50,627 nt of DNA from Streptomyces sp. McG3 (GTDB taxonomy: Bacteria; Actinomycetota; Actinomycetes; Streptomycetales; Streptomycetaceae), in NCBI RefSeq assembly GCF_018619185.1, contig NZ_JAAXYC010000020.1, positions 1 through 50,627 on the forward strand. The letters run 5' to 3'. The position numbers and the translations under genes are program-made. The notes below the pieces were generated by a model. The model did not search any database and was not told the DNA's origin. It was given only the letters and a program-made list of their open reading frames with translations. Shown here piece by piece: positions 8,055 to 17,676 of this stretch. Position 1 is the stretch's first letter; each line of letters starts with the position of its first letter.

Positions 8055-11000
8055 ATGTCCTGGCTGTCCAGATTCAGCCTCGCGCAAAGGGCCCTGATCG
8101 GGCTGATCTCGATTGTCGCGCTGGTCTTCGGCGCGATAGCGATCCCGCAGCTCAAACAGCAGCTGCTGCCCACCATCGAACTGCCGATGGTCTCGGTGCT
8201 GGCGCCCTACCAGGGTGCGTCCCCCGATGTGGTCGAGAAGCAGGTCGTCGAGCCGCTGGAGAACTCCCTCAAGGCCGTCGACGGCGTCGAGGGCATCACC
8301 TCCACCGCCAGCGAGGGCAACGCCCTCATCATGGCGACCTTCGACTTCGGCGACGAGGGCACCAAGCAACTCGTCGCGGACATCCAGCAGGCGGTCAACC
8401 GGGCCCGCGCCCAGCTGCCCGACGGTGTCGACCCGCAGGTCGTCGCCGGTTCCACGGACGACATCCCGACCGTGGTCCTCGCCGTCACCTCCGACAAGGA
8501 CCAGCAGGTCCTGGCCGACCAGCTCGACCGCACGGTCGTCCCGGCCCTCCAGGACATCGAGGGCGTCGGCCAGGTCACGGTGGACGGCGTGCGGGACCTC
8601 CAGGTCTCCGTCGTCCCCGACGACAAGAAGCTCGCCGAGGCCGGCCTGAACGCGGGCGCGCTCGCCCAGGCCCTCCAGGCGGGCGGCGCGACCCTGCCTG
8701 CCGGCTCCTTCTCCGAGTCCGGCAAGAGCCGCACCATCCAGGTCGGCGGCGCCTACACCTCGCTGAAGCAGATCGAGGACCTCCAGGTCGTCGCCAAGGA
8801 CCCGGCGGGCGGCGCGCCCGGAAAGCCGGTGCGCGTCGGCGACGTCGCCGAGGTGAAGCAGGAGCCGTCCACGGCGGTCTCCATCACCCGCACCAACGGC
8901 AGGCCGAGCCTCGCCGTGATGGCGACCATGGACAAGGACGGCAGCGCCGTCGCCATCTCGGACGCCGTCAAGGACAAGCTCCCCGACCTCCGCGAGGACC
9001 TCGGCAAGGGCGCGGAGCTCACGGTCGTCTCCGACCAGGGCCCCGCCGTCTCCAAGTCGATCTCGGGCCTGACCACGGAGGGTGCGCTCGGCCTGGTCTT
9101 CGCGGTGATCGTGATCCTGGTCTTCCTCGCCTCGATCCGCTCGACGCTGGTCACGGCGGTCTCCATCCCGCTCTCGATCGTCCTCGCGCTGATCGTCCTC
9201 TGGACCCGCGACCTGTCCCTCAACATGCTCACGCTCGGCGCGCTCACCATCGCCATCGGCCGGGTCGTCGACGACTCGATCGTGGTCCTGGAGAACATCA
9301 AGCGTCACCTCGGCTACGGCGAGGAGCGCCACGCGGCGATCATCACCGCGGTCAAGGAGGTCGCCGGAGCGGTCACCTCCGCGACGCTCACCACCGTCGC
9401 GGTCTTCCTGCCCATCGGGCTGGTCGGCGGCATGGTCGGCCAGCTCTTCGGCTCGTTCTCGCTGACCATCACCGCGGCGCTGCTGGCCTCCCTGTTGGTC
9501 TCGCTGACCGTCGTTCCGGTGCTGTCGTACTGGTTCCTGCGCGCGCCCAAGGGCACCCCCGAGGACGCGGCGGAGGCCCGCCGCCTCGCCGAGGAGAAGG
9601 AAGCGGCGAGCAAGCTCCAGCGGATCTACGTCCCGGTCCTGCGCTTCGCGACCCGCCGCCGGGTCACCAGCCTCGTCATCGCCGTCGCCGTGCTCCTCGG
9701 CACCTTCGGGATGGTCCCGCTGCTCAAGACGAACTTCTTCGACGCCGGTGAGCAGGAAGTCCTGAGCGTCAAGCAGGAACTCACCCCCGGCACCAGCCTG
9801 GAAGCCGCCGACGAGGCGGCCCGCAAGGTCGAGAAGGTCCTCGCGCAGGACAAGGGCGTCAAGGACTACCAGGTCACCGTCGGCTCCTCCGGCTTCATGG
9901 CCGCCTTCGGCGGCGGCACCGGCGCCAACCAGGCCACCTACCAGGTCACCCTGAAGGACGCCGCGGACTACGAAAACGCCCAGGACCGCATCGACGAGGC
10001 CCTCGGCAAGCTCGACGGCATCGGCGACACCACCATCGCCGCGGGCGACGGCTTCGGCTCCCAGGACCTGAGCGTCGTGGTCAAGGCCTCCGACGGGGAC
10101 ACCCTGAAGAAGGCGGCCGAGGCGGTCCGCGCCGAGGTCGACACCATCAAGGACGTCACCGACGTCCAGAGCGACCTGGCGCAGAGCGTTCCGCGCATCT
10201 CGGTCACCGCCAACGACAAGGCGGCCGCCGCCGGATTCGACTCCGCCACGCTGGGTGGCATCGTCGCCGGAGCCGTACGCGGCACGCCCGCCGGCACCGC
10301 GACGCTGGACGACACCGAGCGCGACGTCGTCATCCGGACCTCCGCCCCGGCCGCCACCATGGCCGAGCTGAAGGCCCTGCCGCTCGGCCCGGTCAAGCTC
10401 GGCGACATCGCCGACGTGAAGGTCGTCCCCGGCCCGGTCTCGATGACCCGGATCGACGGACAGCGCTCGGCGACGATCACCGCCAAGCCCGTCGGCGACA
10501 ACACCGGCGCGGTCAGCACCGATCTCGCCAAGAAGATCGACGCCCTGGACCTCCCGGACGGCGCCACCGCCACCATCGGCGGCGTCACCGAGGACCAGAA
10601 CGAAGCCTTCGCGCAGCTCGGCCTCGCCATGCTGGCGGCCATCGCGATCGTCTTCATGCTGCTGGTGGCGACCTTCCGGTCGCTCGTCCAGCCGCTGATC
10701 CTGCTGGTCTCGGTCCCGTTCGCGGCGACCGGCGCGCTGGCCCTCCTGCTCATCACGGGCACCCCGCTGGGCGTCCCCGCGATGATCGGCATGCTGATGC
10801 TCATCGGCATCGTGGTCACCAACGCGATCGTGCTGATCGACCTGATCAACCAGTACCGGGCCCAGGGCCTCGGCATCGTGGAAGCCGTCATCGAGGGTGG
10901 TCGCCACCGCTTCCGCCCGATCCTGATGACGGCACTCGCGACCATCTTCGCCCTGCTCCCGATGGCGCTCGGCGTCACCGGCGAGGGCGGCTTCATCTCG

Positions 11001-11204
11001 CAGCCGCTGGGCGTCGTGGTGATCGGCGGCCTGATCAGCTCCACGCTGCTGACCCTGCTGCTGGTGCCGACGCTGTACGCGATGGTCGAGCTCCGCAAGG
11101 AGCGCCGCGCCAAGAAGAAGGCGGCCAAGCGCGCCGCGAAGACGGGCGCACCGCACCAGCCGGAGCCGGAGGAGGCCCGGGAGGCCGAGCCCGCTCAGGC
11201 CTGA
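8055..11204 (+). CDS. RND-family efflux transporter (AcrB/SwrC-like)
   Basis: 1049 aa, a normal length for the HAE1/SwrC branch of RND pumps. TM1 (ALIGLISIVALVFGAIAIPQ) and a large extracytoplasmic loop come first. The TM2-TM6 block follows, containing IAIGRVVDDSIVVLENI, the RND motif with its paired Asp residues. A cytoplasmic linker, TM7, a second large loop and TM8-TM12 (TNAIVLIDLINQYR) complete the fold. It uses proton flux to expel lipids or drugs across the membrane. No periplasmic adaptor gene is adjacent, as usual in Gram-positive members. The tail is Lys/Ala/Glu rich. Position after the stress two-component pair suggests shared control; spacing of 187 bases argues for its own promoter. 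Confidence 0.93.
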   Translation: MSWLSRFSLAQRALIGLISIVALVFGAIAIPQLKQQLLPTIELPMVSVLAPYQGASPDVVEKQVVEPLENSLKAVDGVEGITSTASEGNALIMATFDFGDEGTKQLVADIQQAVNRARAQLPDGVDPQVVAGSTDDIPTVVLAVTSDKDQQVLADQLDRTVVPALQDIEGVGQVTVDGVRDLQVSVVPDDKKLAEAGLNAGALAQALQAGGATLPAGSFSESGKSRTIQVGGAYTSLKQIEDLQVVAKDPAGGAPGKPVRVGDVAEVKQEPSTAVSITRTNGRPSLAVMATMDKDGSAVAISDAVKDKLPDLREDLGKGAELTVVSDQGPAVSKSISGLTTEGALGLVFAVIVILVFLASIRSTLVTAVSIPLSIVLALIVLWTRDLSLNMLTLGALTIAIGRVVDDSIVVLENIKRHLGYGEERHAAIITAVKEVAGAVTSATLTTVAVFLPIGLVGGMVGQLFGSFSLTITAALLASLLVSLTVVPVLSYWFLRAPKGTPEDAAEARRLAEEKEAASKLQRIYVPVLRFATRRRVTSLVIAVAVLLGTFGMVPLLKTNFFDAGEQEVLSVKQELTPGTSLEAADEAARKVEKVLAQDKGVKDYQVTVGSSGFMAAFGGGTGANQATYQVTLKDAADYENAQDRIDEALGKLDGIGDTTIAAGDGFGSQDLSVVVKASDGDTLKKAAEAVRAEVDTIKDVTDVQSDLAQSVPRISVTANDKAAAAGFDSATLGGIVAGAVRGTPAGTATLDDTERDVVIRTSAPAATMAELKALPLGPVKLGDIADVKVVPGPVSMTRIDGQRSATITAKPVGDNTGAVSTDLAKKIDALDLPDGATATIGGVTEDQNEAFAQLGLAMLAAIAIVFMLLVATFRSLVQPLILLVSVPFAATGALALLLITGTPLGVPAMIGMLMLIGIVVTNAIVLIDLINQYRAQGLGIVEAVIEGGRHRFRPILMTALATIFALLPMALGVTGEGGFISQPLGVVVIGGLISSTLLTLLLVPTLYAMVELRKERRAKKKAAKRAAKTGAPHQPEPEEAREAEPAQA

Positions 11205-11261
11205 CCCGAGGCCATGGCACGCAGGCCCGGCGTAACGAACGCGCAGGCTTGAGCCATGGAA

Positions 11262-11305
11262 GGAAGGGGCCTGTCCCACGCACCCGCGTGGGACAGGCCC
11301 CTTCC
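11262..11305. terminator. Bidirectional hairpin terminator
   Basis: A perfect 19-bp stem (11262-11280 with 11287-11305, 6-base loop) lies between the convergent exporter and TPR protein genes. Confidence 0.88.
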
Positions 11306-11319
11306 GCGTACGGCAGCTC

Positions 11320-13578
11320 TCAGGCCTCCCCGCCCAGCGCCCGGATGATCCGGTGCCACGTCTTCCCCCGCTGCTCGGGGAGCCGGACGCTGAGGGCGGT
11401 GGTCTCCCGCACCAGCCGGGCGCGGGTCTCCTCGGAGGCCTTGTGCAGGAGCGCGGCCAGGTCGTCCGGCTCGAAGCCCTCGGTGGCCCCCGCGAGCACG
11501 AGGGCCACCTGTGCGTGGGTGAGCGAGGAGAGCCGGTCGCCGAAGACCTGGCCCTCGATGCCCCCGCCGTGCATCAGCGCGACACCGTCCCCGGCCTCCA
11601 ACGCCCGGTCCACGTAAGCCTGGAGGGCCTCGCGGTCCTCGACCAGGCGGTACGCGGCGTCCAGACCCTCGGCGCGGCCGATGTCGAGCATCGCGACGTG
11701 GGCCAGCGGGGTGTCCTCGGGCGGCCGGACGGCCAGCAGACGCGGGTGCTCCTCCAGGTAGGCCCGTGACTCCGTCCAGTCCGCGCACTCCAGCCACTGC
11801 GCCAACTGCTCCTGGAGGATCAGCGGATCGTAGGCGGCGGTCACCCCGTGGACGAGGACGGCCTCACGGAGCAGGGCGTGCCGCCGCGCACCGTGCGGGT
11901 CCAGGACGGCCAGCTCGTCCAGGGCCGTCGCCGCCTCCTCGCCGCCGAGGGTTTCGGCGTGCTCGGACCAGAAGTCGCGTGACCGGGGCCAGTCGGGTGC
12001 GAACATCCACGCACCGACGAGGTCCAGCGTCCCCGGCGACAGGGCGAGCCAGTCCGGCACGGGCGTGAAGGTCTCGTCCTCCCAGGCCGTGTGCACCGCC
12101 GCGATGTCACCGTAGGCGCGCAGTGCCTGCCGGGCCCGTACGGTCACGGTGTCCGCACCGACGGTCCTCTCCGCGTCCTCGTCGAGCCAGTTCACCAGCT
12201 CGGTCACCCCGGTCGCGGGCCAGGGGGCCGGGCAGCGCAGCAGGAAGGCGCTCCGCTCCACACTCAGACGCCGGGCGGTAGCCGGTCCGGCCCCGGCGAA
12301 CTCCTTGACGGTCTCGTCGAACTCCTCGATCGCCGCCGCGTGCTCGCCGGTACGGGCGAGCGCCCGGGTCAGGTCGTCGAGGGCGGAGACCAGGGCGGCA
12401 TCGGGGGCGCCGGGAGCCTCCAGCGCCAGGGACCGGTGGAGGGCCACCGCTTCCCGGAACGCCTCCACCGCCCCCTCGGCGTCCCCGTTCAGCTCCACGT
12501 ACGTGCCGAGCATCTGGAGGGAGTCGGCCAGATCGGCCAGGACGGCGTCCCCCTGTTCGCGCAGGAGGCCGACGGCCTCCCGCACCGGGGGCAGGGCCTC
12601 CTGCGGGTCACCGGTGCCGGCCAGGCTCCGGGCAAGGGTGCGCAGCGCGGCGGCGAGGCCGGGGCGGCGGGCCGCGGGGTGACGGGCGGCCGACTCGCGG
12701 CACAGCGCGACGGCTTCCTCCGCCACCCGGAGGCCCGCCCCCGCGTCACCGGCCTTGTCGAGGTGACCGGCCAGGCCGTCGAGCGCCGTCGCCAGCTCCG
12801 GGCGGAAGACCTCCGGTTGCCGTGCGGCGAGCGCGCGGAAGCGGCCGCACGCCTCCCGGGCCGCTTCGATCGCCCCGGAGGCGTCGCTCACGGCCGCGCG
12901 GTGGTGGCCGAGGGCGTGGAGAGCCGCGGCGAGCCGGGGGAGGAAGGCCTCCGGATCCTCCTCGGCGAGGCCCCGGAGGAGACCGACCGCCTCCTCGGCG
13001 TGGGGCACGGCCTCCACCACCTCCCCGGCGCCGCCCAGCCGCGTGGCGTAGTTCAGGAGATACGCGGCGAGCGCCGGGACGGACGCGCCCGGCTGCTCCT
13101 CCTCGACCAGCTCGCGCTGGAGCCGCACGGACTGCTTCGCGAACGGCACGGCCGCCGCCCGGTCCCCGGTGTCGGCGACGCGGTCGCCCAGGGAGCCCAT
13201 GGCCAGGGCCAGCTCCGCCTGGAAGCCGCCGGGGCGCTTCATGCCGAGTTCGGCGTAGATCCGCGCGGCCTCCTTCGCCGGGGGCAGCGCGCCGGTGCGG
13301 TCCCCGGCGGCGGAGAGCAGGTCCGACAGCCGGTGCAGGGCCCCGGCCAGCGCGGGCAGCCCGCTGGCCGGGTCCTCCTCGGCGGCGGCCCGCCGGGCGC
13401 TCACCTCCTCCCGCGCCCGCGCCAGCTCCGCGCGCGCCGACACGTCGGAGGCGGGGTCGTCCTGCCGGACCTCGTGCCCCGCGCCCGCTCCGCCCTCCTC
13501 GTCGCCGACGCCCGTCCCGCGGTCCTCGTAACCCATGCCCGCCCCACCGTTCTCGCCGTTCGTTCCGGTCGGCCTCAT
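11320..13578 (-). CDS. Large tetratricopeptide-repeat protein, function unknown
   Basis: Up to 752 aa. Start is uncertain: ATG 13578 has GAGG close by, while the in-frame ATG 13536 (MGYEDRG) has GGTGGGG upstream. Residues about 45-430 are at least eight TPR-like units of some 45 residues, each with a pattern like LAxALxxLGxxLxxxGDxxxALxxxxEAV. The C-terminal third (430-752) is Trp- and acid-rich with no recognised domain. No signal peptide, membrane segment, NB-ARC or CHAT domain is visible. TPR arrays of this kind mediate protein contacts in signalling or defence proteins. It sits alone between the exporter and nadA, which in related genomes I expect to be closer, suggesting a lineage-specific insertion. 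Confidence 0.75.
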   Translation of the reverse strand: MRPTGTNGENGGAGMGYEDRGTGVGDEEGGAGAGHEVRQDDPASDVSARAELARAREEVSARRAAAEEDPASGLPALAGALHRLSDLLSAAGDRTGALPPAKEAARIYAELGMKRPGGFQAELALAMGSLGDRVADTGDRAAAVPFAKQSVRLQRELVEEEQPGASVPALAAYLLNYATRLGGAGEVVEAVPHAEEAVGLLRGLAEEDPEAFLPRLAAALHALGHHRAAVSDASGAIEAAREACGRFRALAARQPEVFRPELATALDGLAGHLDKAGDAGAGLRVAEEAVALCRESAARHPAARRPGLAAALRTLARSLAGTGDPQEALPPVREAVGLLREQGDAVLADLADSLQMLGTYVELNGDAEGAVEAFREAVALHRSLALEAPGAPDAALVSALDDLTRALARTGEHAAAIEEFDETVKEFAGAGPATARRLSVERSAFLLRCPAPWPATGVTELVNWLDEDAERTVGADTVTVRARQALRAYGDIAAVHTAWEDETFTPVPDWLALSPGTLDLVGAWMFAPDWPRSRDFWSEHAETLGGEEAATALDELAVLDPHGARRHALLREAVLVHGVTAAYDPLILQEQLAQWLECADWTESRAYLEEHPRLLAVRPPEDTPLAHVAMLDIGRAEGLDAAYRLVEDREALQAYVDRALEAGDGVALMHGGGIEGQVFGDRLSSLTHAQVALVLAGATEGFEPDDLAALLHKASEETRARLVRETTALSVRLPEQRGKTWHRIIRALGGEA

Positions 13579-13745
13579 CGGGCCTCATCGGTCCCGCCCG
13601 CGCGAAGAAGCGCTGCGGTGAGTAGCAGCGTAGTTACGCGGTGGTGTCATCGGCCGCCGTAGGGGCGAACCGGCCCGACCGGAACGTTTCTGCCCGCCCG
13701 TCCCGGGCTGAGCGTCCGGGCCGCTGCCTCCCGGGCGTACGGGAA

Positions 13746-13780
13746 AGCCCCGGTACGCCGATCTGTGGCGTACCGGGGCT
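13746..13780 (-). terminator. Intrinsic terminator of nadA
   Basis: 14-bp perfect stem (13746-13759 with 13767-13780, 7-base loop) about 20 bases past the nadA stop; on the minus strand the stem is followed by TTTCCC. Confidence 0.8.
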
Positions 13781-13800
13781 CCGGCGGGGAACGGCGTCCG

Positions 13801-14979
13801 TTACGGCAGCGCCAGCATCCGCTCCAGCGCGAGCTTGGCGTACTTCTCCGTCTCCGGGTCGACCTCGATCCGGTTGACCAGCTTGCCCTCGGCCAGCGAC
13901 TCCAGGGTCCAGACCAGGTGCGGCAGGTCGATGCGGTTCATCGTCGAGCAGAAGCAGACCGTCTTGTCGAGGAAGACGATCTCCTTGTCCTCCGCGGCGA
14001 AACGGTTCGCCAGCCGCTGGACCAGGTTCAGCTCCGTGCCGATGGCCCACTTCGAGCCGGGCGGGGCCGCCTCCAGGGCCTTGATGATGTACTCCGTCGA
14101 GCCCACGTAGTCCGCGGCGGCGACGACCTCGTGCTTGCACTCCGGGTGCACCAGCACGTTGACCCCGGGCATCCGGGCCCGGACGTCCTCGACCGACTCG
14201 ACCGAGAAACGGCCGTGGACCGAGCAGTGCCCGCGCCACAGGATCATCTTCGCGTCGCGCAGCTGCTCGGCGGTGAGGCCGCCGCCCGGCTTGTGCGGGT
14301 TGTAGAGGACGCAGTCCTCCAGGGTCAGGCCCATGTCCCGCACGGCCGTGTTGCGGCCCAGGTGCTGGTCGGGGAGGAAGAGGATCTTCTCGCCCTGCTC
14401 GAAGGCCCACTCCAGGGCCCGCTTCGCGTTCGACGACGTACAGATCGTGCCGCCGTGCTTGCCGGTGAAGGCCTTGATGTCGGCGGAGGAGTTCATGTAG
14501 GAGACGGGCACCACCTGGTCGGCGACCCCGGCCTCCGTCAGCACGTCCCAGCACTCGGCGACCTGCTCGGCGGTGGCCATGTCGGCCATCGAGCAGCCGG
14601 CCGCCAGGTCGGGCAGGACGACCGCCTGGGAGTCCGTGGTCAGGATGTCCGCGGACTCCGCCATGAAGTGGACACCGCAGAAGACGATGTACTCGGCCTC
14701 CGGGCGCGCGGCCGCGTCGCGGGCCAGCTTGAACGAGTCGCCGGTGACGTCCGCGAACTGGATGACCTCGTCGCGCTGGTAGTGGTGGCCGAGGACGAAC
14801 ACCCTGTCCCCGAGCTTCTCCTTCGCGACGCGGGCGCGCTCCACCAGGTCCGGGTCGGACGGGGAGGGCAGGTCGCCGGGGCATTCGACGCCGCGCTCGC
14901 TCCTCGGGTCGGCCTCGCGGCCGAGCAGCAGCAGCGCGAGCGGTGTCGGCTGTACGTCCAGGGGCTGGGCCGTGGTCAC
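13801..14979 (-). CDS. nadA: Quinolinate synthase A
   Basis: 392 aa from GTG 14979 (VTTAQPLDVQ), preferred over GTG 14988 because AAAGGG lies eight bases before it. NadA condenses iminoaspartate with dihydroxyacetone phosphate to make quinolinate for NAD, using a 4Fe-4S cluster. Candidate cluster cysteines lie in FCGVHFM (about 101), HPECKHE (about 281) and VCFCSTMN (342/344). GHHYQRDEVIQFAD is the classic substrate-binding segment. It is transcribed alone and divergent from an erpA-like Fe-S carrier gene across 274 bases. nadB and nadC are not in the window. Confidence 0.96.
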   Translation of the reverse strand: MTTAQPLDVQPTPLALLLLGREADPRSERGVECPGDLPSPSDPDLVERARVAKEKLGDRVFVLGHHYQRDEVIQFADVTGDSFKLARDAAARPEAEYIVFCGVHFMAESADILTTDSQAVVLPDLAAGCSMADMATAEQVAECWDVLTEAGVADQVVPVSYMNSSADIKAFTGKHGGTICTSSNAKRALEWAFEQGEKILFLPDQHLGRNTAVRDMGLTLEDCVLYNPHKPGGGLTAEQLRDAKMILWRGHCSVHGRFSVESVEDVRARMPGVNVLVHPECKHEVVAAADYVGSTEYIIKALEAAPPGSKWAIGTELNLVQRLANRFAAEDKEIVFLDKTVCFCSTMNRIDLPHLVWTLESLAEGKLVNRIEVDPETEKYAKLALERMLALP

Positions 14980-15067
14980 GTCACGCACCCTTTCTAGTCT
15001 GCGAACTCAAGATCACTCCGCGAGTCATCCGCGAAGAGCTTCGGCGAACTCGCCTTTTCGTCTATTT

Positions 15068-15119
15068 GACGCTATCTATCATAGCCGCTTCGTGTCACTT
15101 TGACGATGCCGATAGCGTC
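15068..15119. promoter_or_regulatory. Inverted repeat in the nadA / erpA divergent promoter region
   Basis: The 274-base gap is AT-richer than its surroundings and has no gene. GACGCTATC (15068-15076) and its exact complement GATAGCGTC (15111-15119) face each other across 34 bases. TATGAT on the minus strand (about 15080-15085) lies between them and could be the nadA -10. A dimeric repressor of NAD synthesis is one possible reader; no regulator is assigned. Confidence 0.45.
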
Positions 15120-15253
15120 GATGTGACGCATCCCCCGGGCGGCCCGGTGTGCGAGCATGAAAAGGAACAGACAAGCGCGTGGCCCGGAATGTTTCCGCGG
15201 CCGAGGCGGTTGAACCGTCGGCAAGCAGTCCGTACAACCCGGGAGAGAAGCAG

Positions 15254-15610
15254 ATGTCCGTATCGGACGAGACCACCACCGTGAGCGACGGCATCCTCCT
15301 GTCCGACGCCGCCGCCGCCAAGGTCAAGGGCCTGCTGGAGCAGGAAGGCCGCGAGGACCTGGCGCTGCGCGTCGCCGTCCAGCCCGGCGGTTGCTCGGGC
15401 CTGCGCTACCAGCTCTTCTTCGACGAGCGTTCCCTCGACGGTGACGTCGTGAAGGACTTCGACGGCGTCAAGGTCGTCACCGACCGGATGAGCGCCCCGT
15501 ACCTGGGCGGCGCCTCCATCGACTTCGTCGACACCATCGAGAAGCAGGGCTTCACGATCGACAACCCGAACGCCTCCGGCTCCTGCGCCTGCGGCGACTC
15601 CTTCAGCTAA
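15254..15610 (+). CDS. erpA: A-type Fe-S cluster carrier (HesB/IscA/ErpA family)
   Basis: 118 aa from ATG 15254 with GGGAGA ten bases upstream. The three cluster-binding cysteines are visible: Cys47 in PGGCSGLRY, and Cys111 and Cys113 in SCACGDSF at the C-terminus. A-type carriers pass 4Fe-4S clusters to target enzymes. Divergent placement beside nadA, whose product needs a 4Fe-4S cluster, is functionally sensible. The longer upstream frame is rejected on ribosome-site grounds. Confidence 0.93.
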   Translation: MSVSDETTTVSDGILLSDAAAAKVKGLLEQEGREDLALRVAVQPGGCSGLRYQLFFDERSLDGDVVKDFDGVKVVTDRMSAPYLGGASIDFVDTIEKQGFTIDNPNASGSCACGDSFS

Positions 15611-15632
15611 GCGCTGAGAGCGGGAACACACA

Positions 15633-15680
15633 GCGCACGGAGGCGGCTCCGGGAATCATCCCGGGGCCGCCTCCGTGCGC
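15633..15680. terminator. Bidirectional hairpin terminator
   Basis: 21-base arms (15633-15653, 15660-15680) pair fully except for one T-G wobble, with a 6-base loop, between convergent genes. Confidence 0.85.
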
Positions 15681-15688
15681 ATGTCCGC

Positions 15689-17128
15689 TCAGCCGCGCGG
15701 CACCGCACCGCCCGACGCCGCGTCGATCACCGTGCGGTCGCCCAGCGGCTTCTCCAGTGTCACCGTCCGGGTCAGCTCCTTGGCGATCATGATGCAGGCC
15801 TTCTTGCCCTCCTGCGGCTTCTCCGTCACGGAGATCGCCACCTGGCCCGCGCTCTCCTTCGCGCTCGCCGTGTACGTGCTGCACACGCCGCCCCAGAACG
15901 TCACCTCAAGGGTCCGCCCGTCCGCGCCGTACGACGTCACCTTCCGGTCCCCGGAGGGTGCGGGCGTCTCCGGCTTCTCGATGAACTCCGGGTCCACGGC
16001 GACCTGCGTGACCGTGTTCTCCGGGCCGCCCGGGGCCTGGCGGACCGTGAACAGCCAGGACGGCACCAGCGTCTGCCGGCCGTCCACGTGGTTCAGCGCG
16101 AGACCAAACACCGCGTCCTCGACCGTCTGCTCCACCGGCGCCCGCTTGCCGTTCGACGGCACGCACTGGGGGTCCGAGGGCTTCGGCTCGCCCTGGTGCG
16201 GTACGGGAGTGGCGCAGCCGCCGACGTCCCGGCCGGCGTCGCCCCCGCCCCGGCTCGCCGCGTTCAGCTGCTTCAGCGCCTCGTCCGCGCCGACCGCCGG
16301 GTAGGTGTCGCCCTTCTCCAGCGCCTTCAGATGTCCGCTGCCGCCGGTCACCTTGCCGTCCGGGCCCACCTGGACACCGGTCGACCAGCCGTAGGTCGGG
16401 AGCCCGTCGATCCTCGGATCGGCGTTCACCACGCGGACGTCGCCCATCAACTGGCCCGCGTTCAGCGCCGCGTCGTCCTGCCCGGCCGCCTTGAGCACCG
16501 GGACCGCGGCCGCCTTCGCCGCCTTCTCGCTCACCGGGTCGCCGCCCGGCTCCGAGGCCCCGTTCGCGCACATCGTCCCCGGCTCACAGGGCTTGGCCGG
16601 GGTGGTGCGGGCGAACGTCCAGGTGCCCGGGGCCTGCTTCGCCACCTTCAGGAGCGCCCCGGGGCCGTCGTCGTCGCCGACCACCCAGGACGTGCCCTCG
16701 GTGCGCGGCGAGCCCGGGATGCCCAGCGCCTTCGCCAGCCGGGCGACGTCGGCCGACGCGACCGTGCCCTTCGCATGGTGGACCGCCGCCTCGTCCGGGC
16801 CGTCCGGGAGGTCGCCCGCGGCCCGGTAGGTCACGGGCGGGCCGCCCGGGTCCGGTTCGCCGGGTGCGATGCCCGGGGGAGGGGTGTCCGAGGCCGAGGA
16901 CGTGCCGCCCGGGCCGTCTCCGGCGGGAGCGTCCAGGGCCAGCGGCAGGGCCTCGCCCCGCGGCGACGAACCGCTGTCCGCCGCGCCGCCGTCGCCCGCG
17001 GCGGTCGAGGCCCAGTACGCCCCACCGCCCCCGGCCAGCAGCACGGCCGCGGCCACCGAGGCCACCGCGAGCGGCGGACGCCGCCGCCGGGGGCCGGTCA
17101 CGTCGTTGTCGGGTCGCTCGGTGCTCAC
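15689..17128 (-). CDS. Large membrane-anchored extracytoplasmic protein, function unknown
   Basis: 479 aa from GTG 17128, with GGAG eight bases upstream. A short basic cytoplasmic segment (GPRRRRPP) precedes one helix (about 20-40, LAVASVAAAVLLAGGGGAYWA). A long Gly/Pro/Asp-rich linker and a large exported domain follow. The domain has six or so cysteines in likely disulfide pairs (CEPGTMC, GGCATPV, DPQC, GVCSTY, KKACIM) and the pattern seen in actinobacterial secreted hypotheticals. No catalytic motif is recognised. The gene ends at the terminator shared with erpA. Confidence 0.8.
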   Translation of the reverse strand: MSTERPDNDVTGPRRRRPPLAVASVAAAVLLAGGGGAYWASTAAGDGGAADSGSSPRGEALPLALDAPAGDGPGGTSSASDTPPPGIAPGEPDPGGPPVTYRAAGDLPDGPDEAAVHHAKGTVASADVARLAKALGIPGSPRTEGTSWVVGDDDGPGALLKVAKQAPGTWTFARTTPAKPCEPGTMCANGASEPGGDPVSEKAAKAAAVPVLKAAGQDDAALNAGQLMGDVRVVNADPRIDGLPTYGWSTGVQVGPDGKVTGGSGHLKALEKGDTYPAVGADEALKQLNAASRGGGDAGRDVGGCATPVPHQGEPKPSDPQCVPSNGKRAPVEQTVEDAVFGLALNHVDGRQTLVPSWLFTVRQAPGGPENTVTQVAVDPEFIEKPETPAPSGDRKVTSYGADGRTLEVTFWGGVCSTYTASAKESAGQVAISVTEKPQEGKKACIMIAKELTRTVTLEKPLGDRTVIDAASGGAVPRG

Positions 17129-17322
17129 CGGATCGCTCCTTCGACTGCGTTGCCGTCGCGGTGCCTGCCGCGTGTCCCCGGACGGGGACACCGGTGGGAC
17201 GGAGCGGAGGAGCGTGCGGTTCCCGCGACCGGGGCCGCCCGGACCCGGGCACCGTACGGTGCCCGTCGGAGGCCGTACGGAAAAGGCCGAAATATGATGT
17301 CGGCCGGTCCGGCCCGCCGTCC

Positions 17323-17520
17323 TCAGTCGCCGTACTCGGACATCGCGTCGATCAGCCGCGCCGACGAGGGCGGAACCGTCACCCCGTTGATCAGGGACGG
17401 CTTCACCGGGACGGGGGCGCTCTTCACGGCCGCCGTCCAGTGCGGCGCCATCCGCGCACAGTCACCGCGCAGTGCGGCCAGGCTCGATTCCGACTCGGGC
17501 AATGCGGTGTGCTTCGACAT
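17323..17520 (-). CDS. Small conserved hypothetical protein (65 aa)
   Basis: The ATG at 17520 begins MSKHTALPESE; the product ends SARLIDAMSEYGD. Soluble, with one Cys, no signal or membrane segment. The amino acid make-up is normal for a real protein, unlike shadow frames of GC-rich DNA, and it sits alone in a gap between genes. No strong Shine-Dalgarno is visible. I recognise it as a small protein typical of Streptomyces at this locus but know no function. The 194 bases between it and the preceding secreted-protein gene hold only promoter-type sequence. Confidence 0.6.
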   Translation of the reverse strand: MSKHTALPESESSLAALRGDCARMAPHWTAAVKSAPVPVKPSLINGVTVPPSSARLIDAMSEYGD

Positions 17521-17676
17521 ATCCGCACCGTAACCACGGTCGAGCTCAGGTAGAAAGACCTACTATCGGGTAGTTTTCCCTTTTCCTGGCCGTCGCCTCA
17601 CCCGGTAGCGTGAACTGTCACGTCGTCCCGGAGGGCGCACTCACGGCCCTTCGCCTTCCGCAGGAGCAGCCTCCCC

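Noticed and set aside
7761..11279. 1172-codon minus-strand open frame opposite the RND gene
   Set aside because: Asp/Gly/Arg/His-rich composition typical of antisense frames in GC-rich coding DNA; the plus strand encodes a clear RND transporter.
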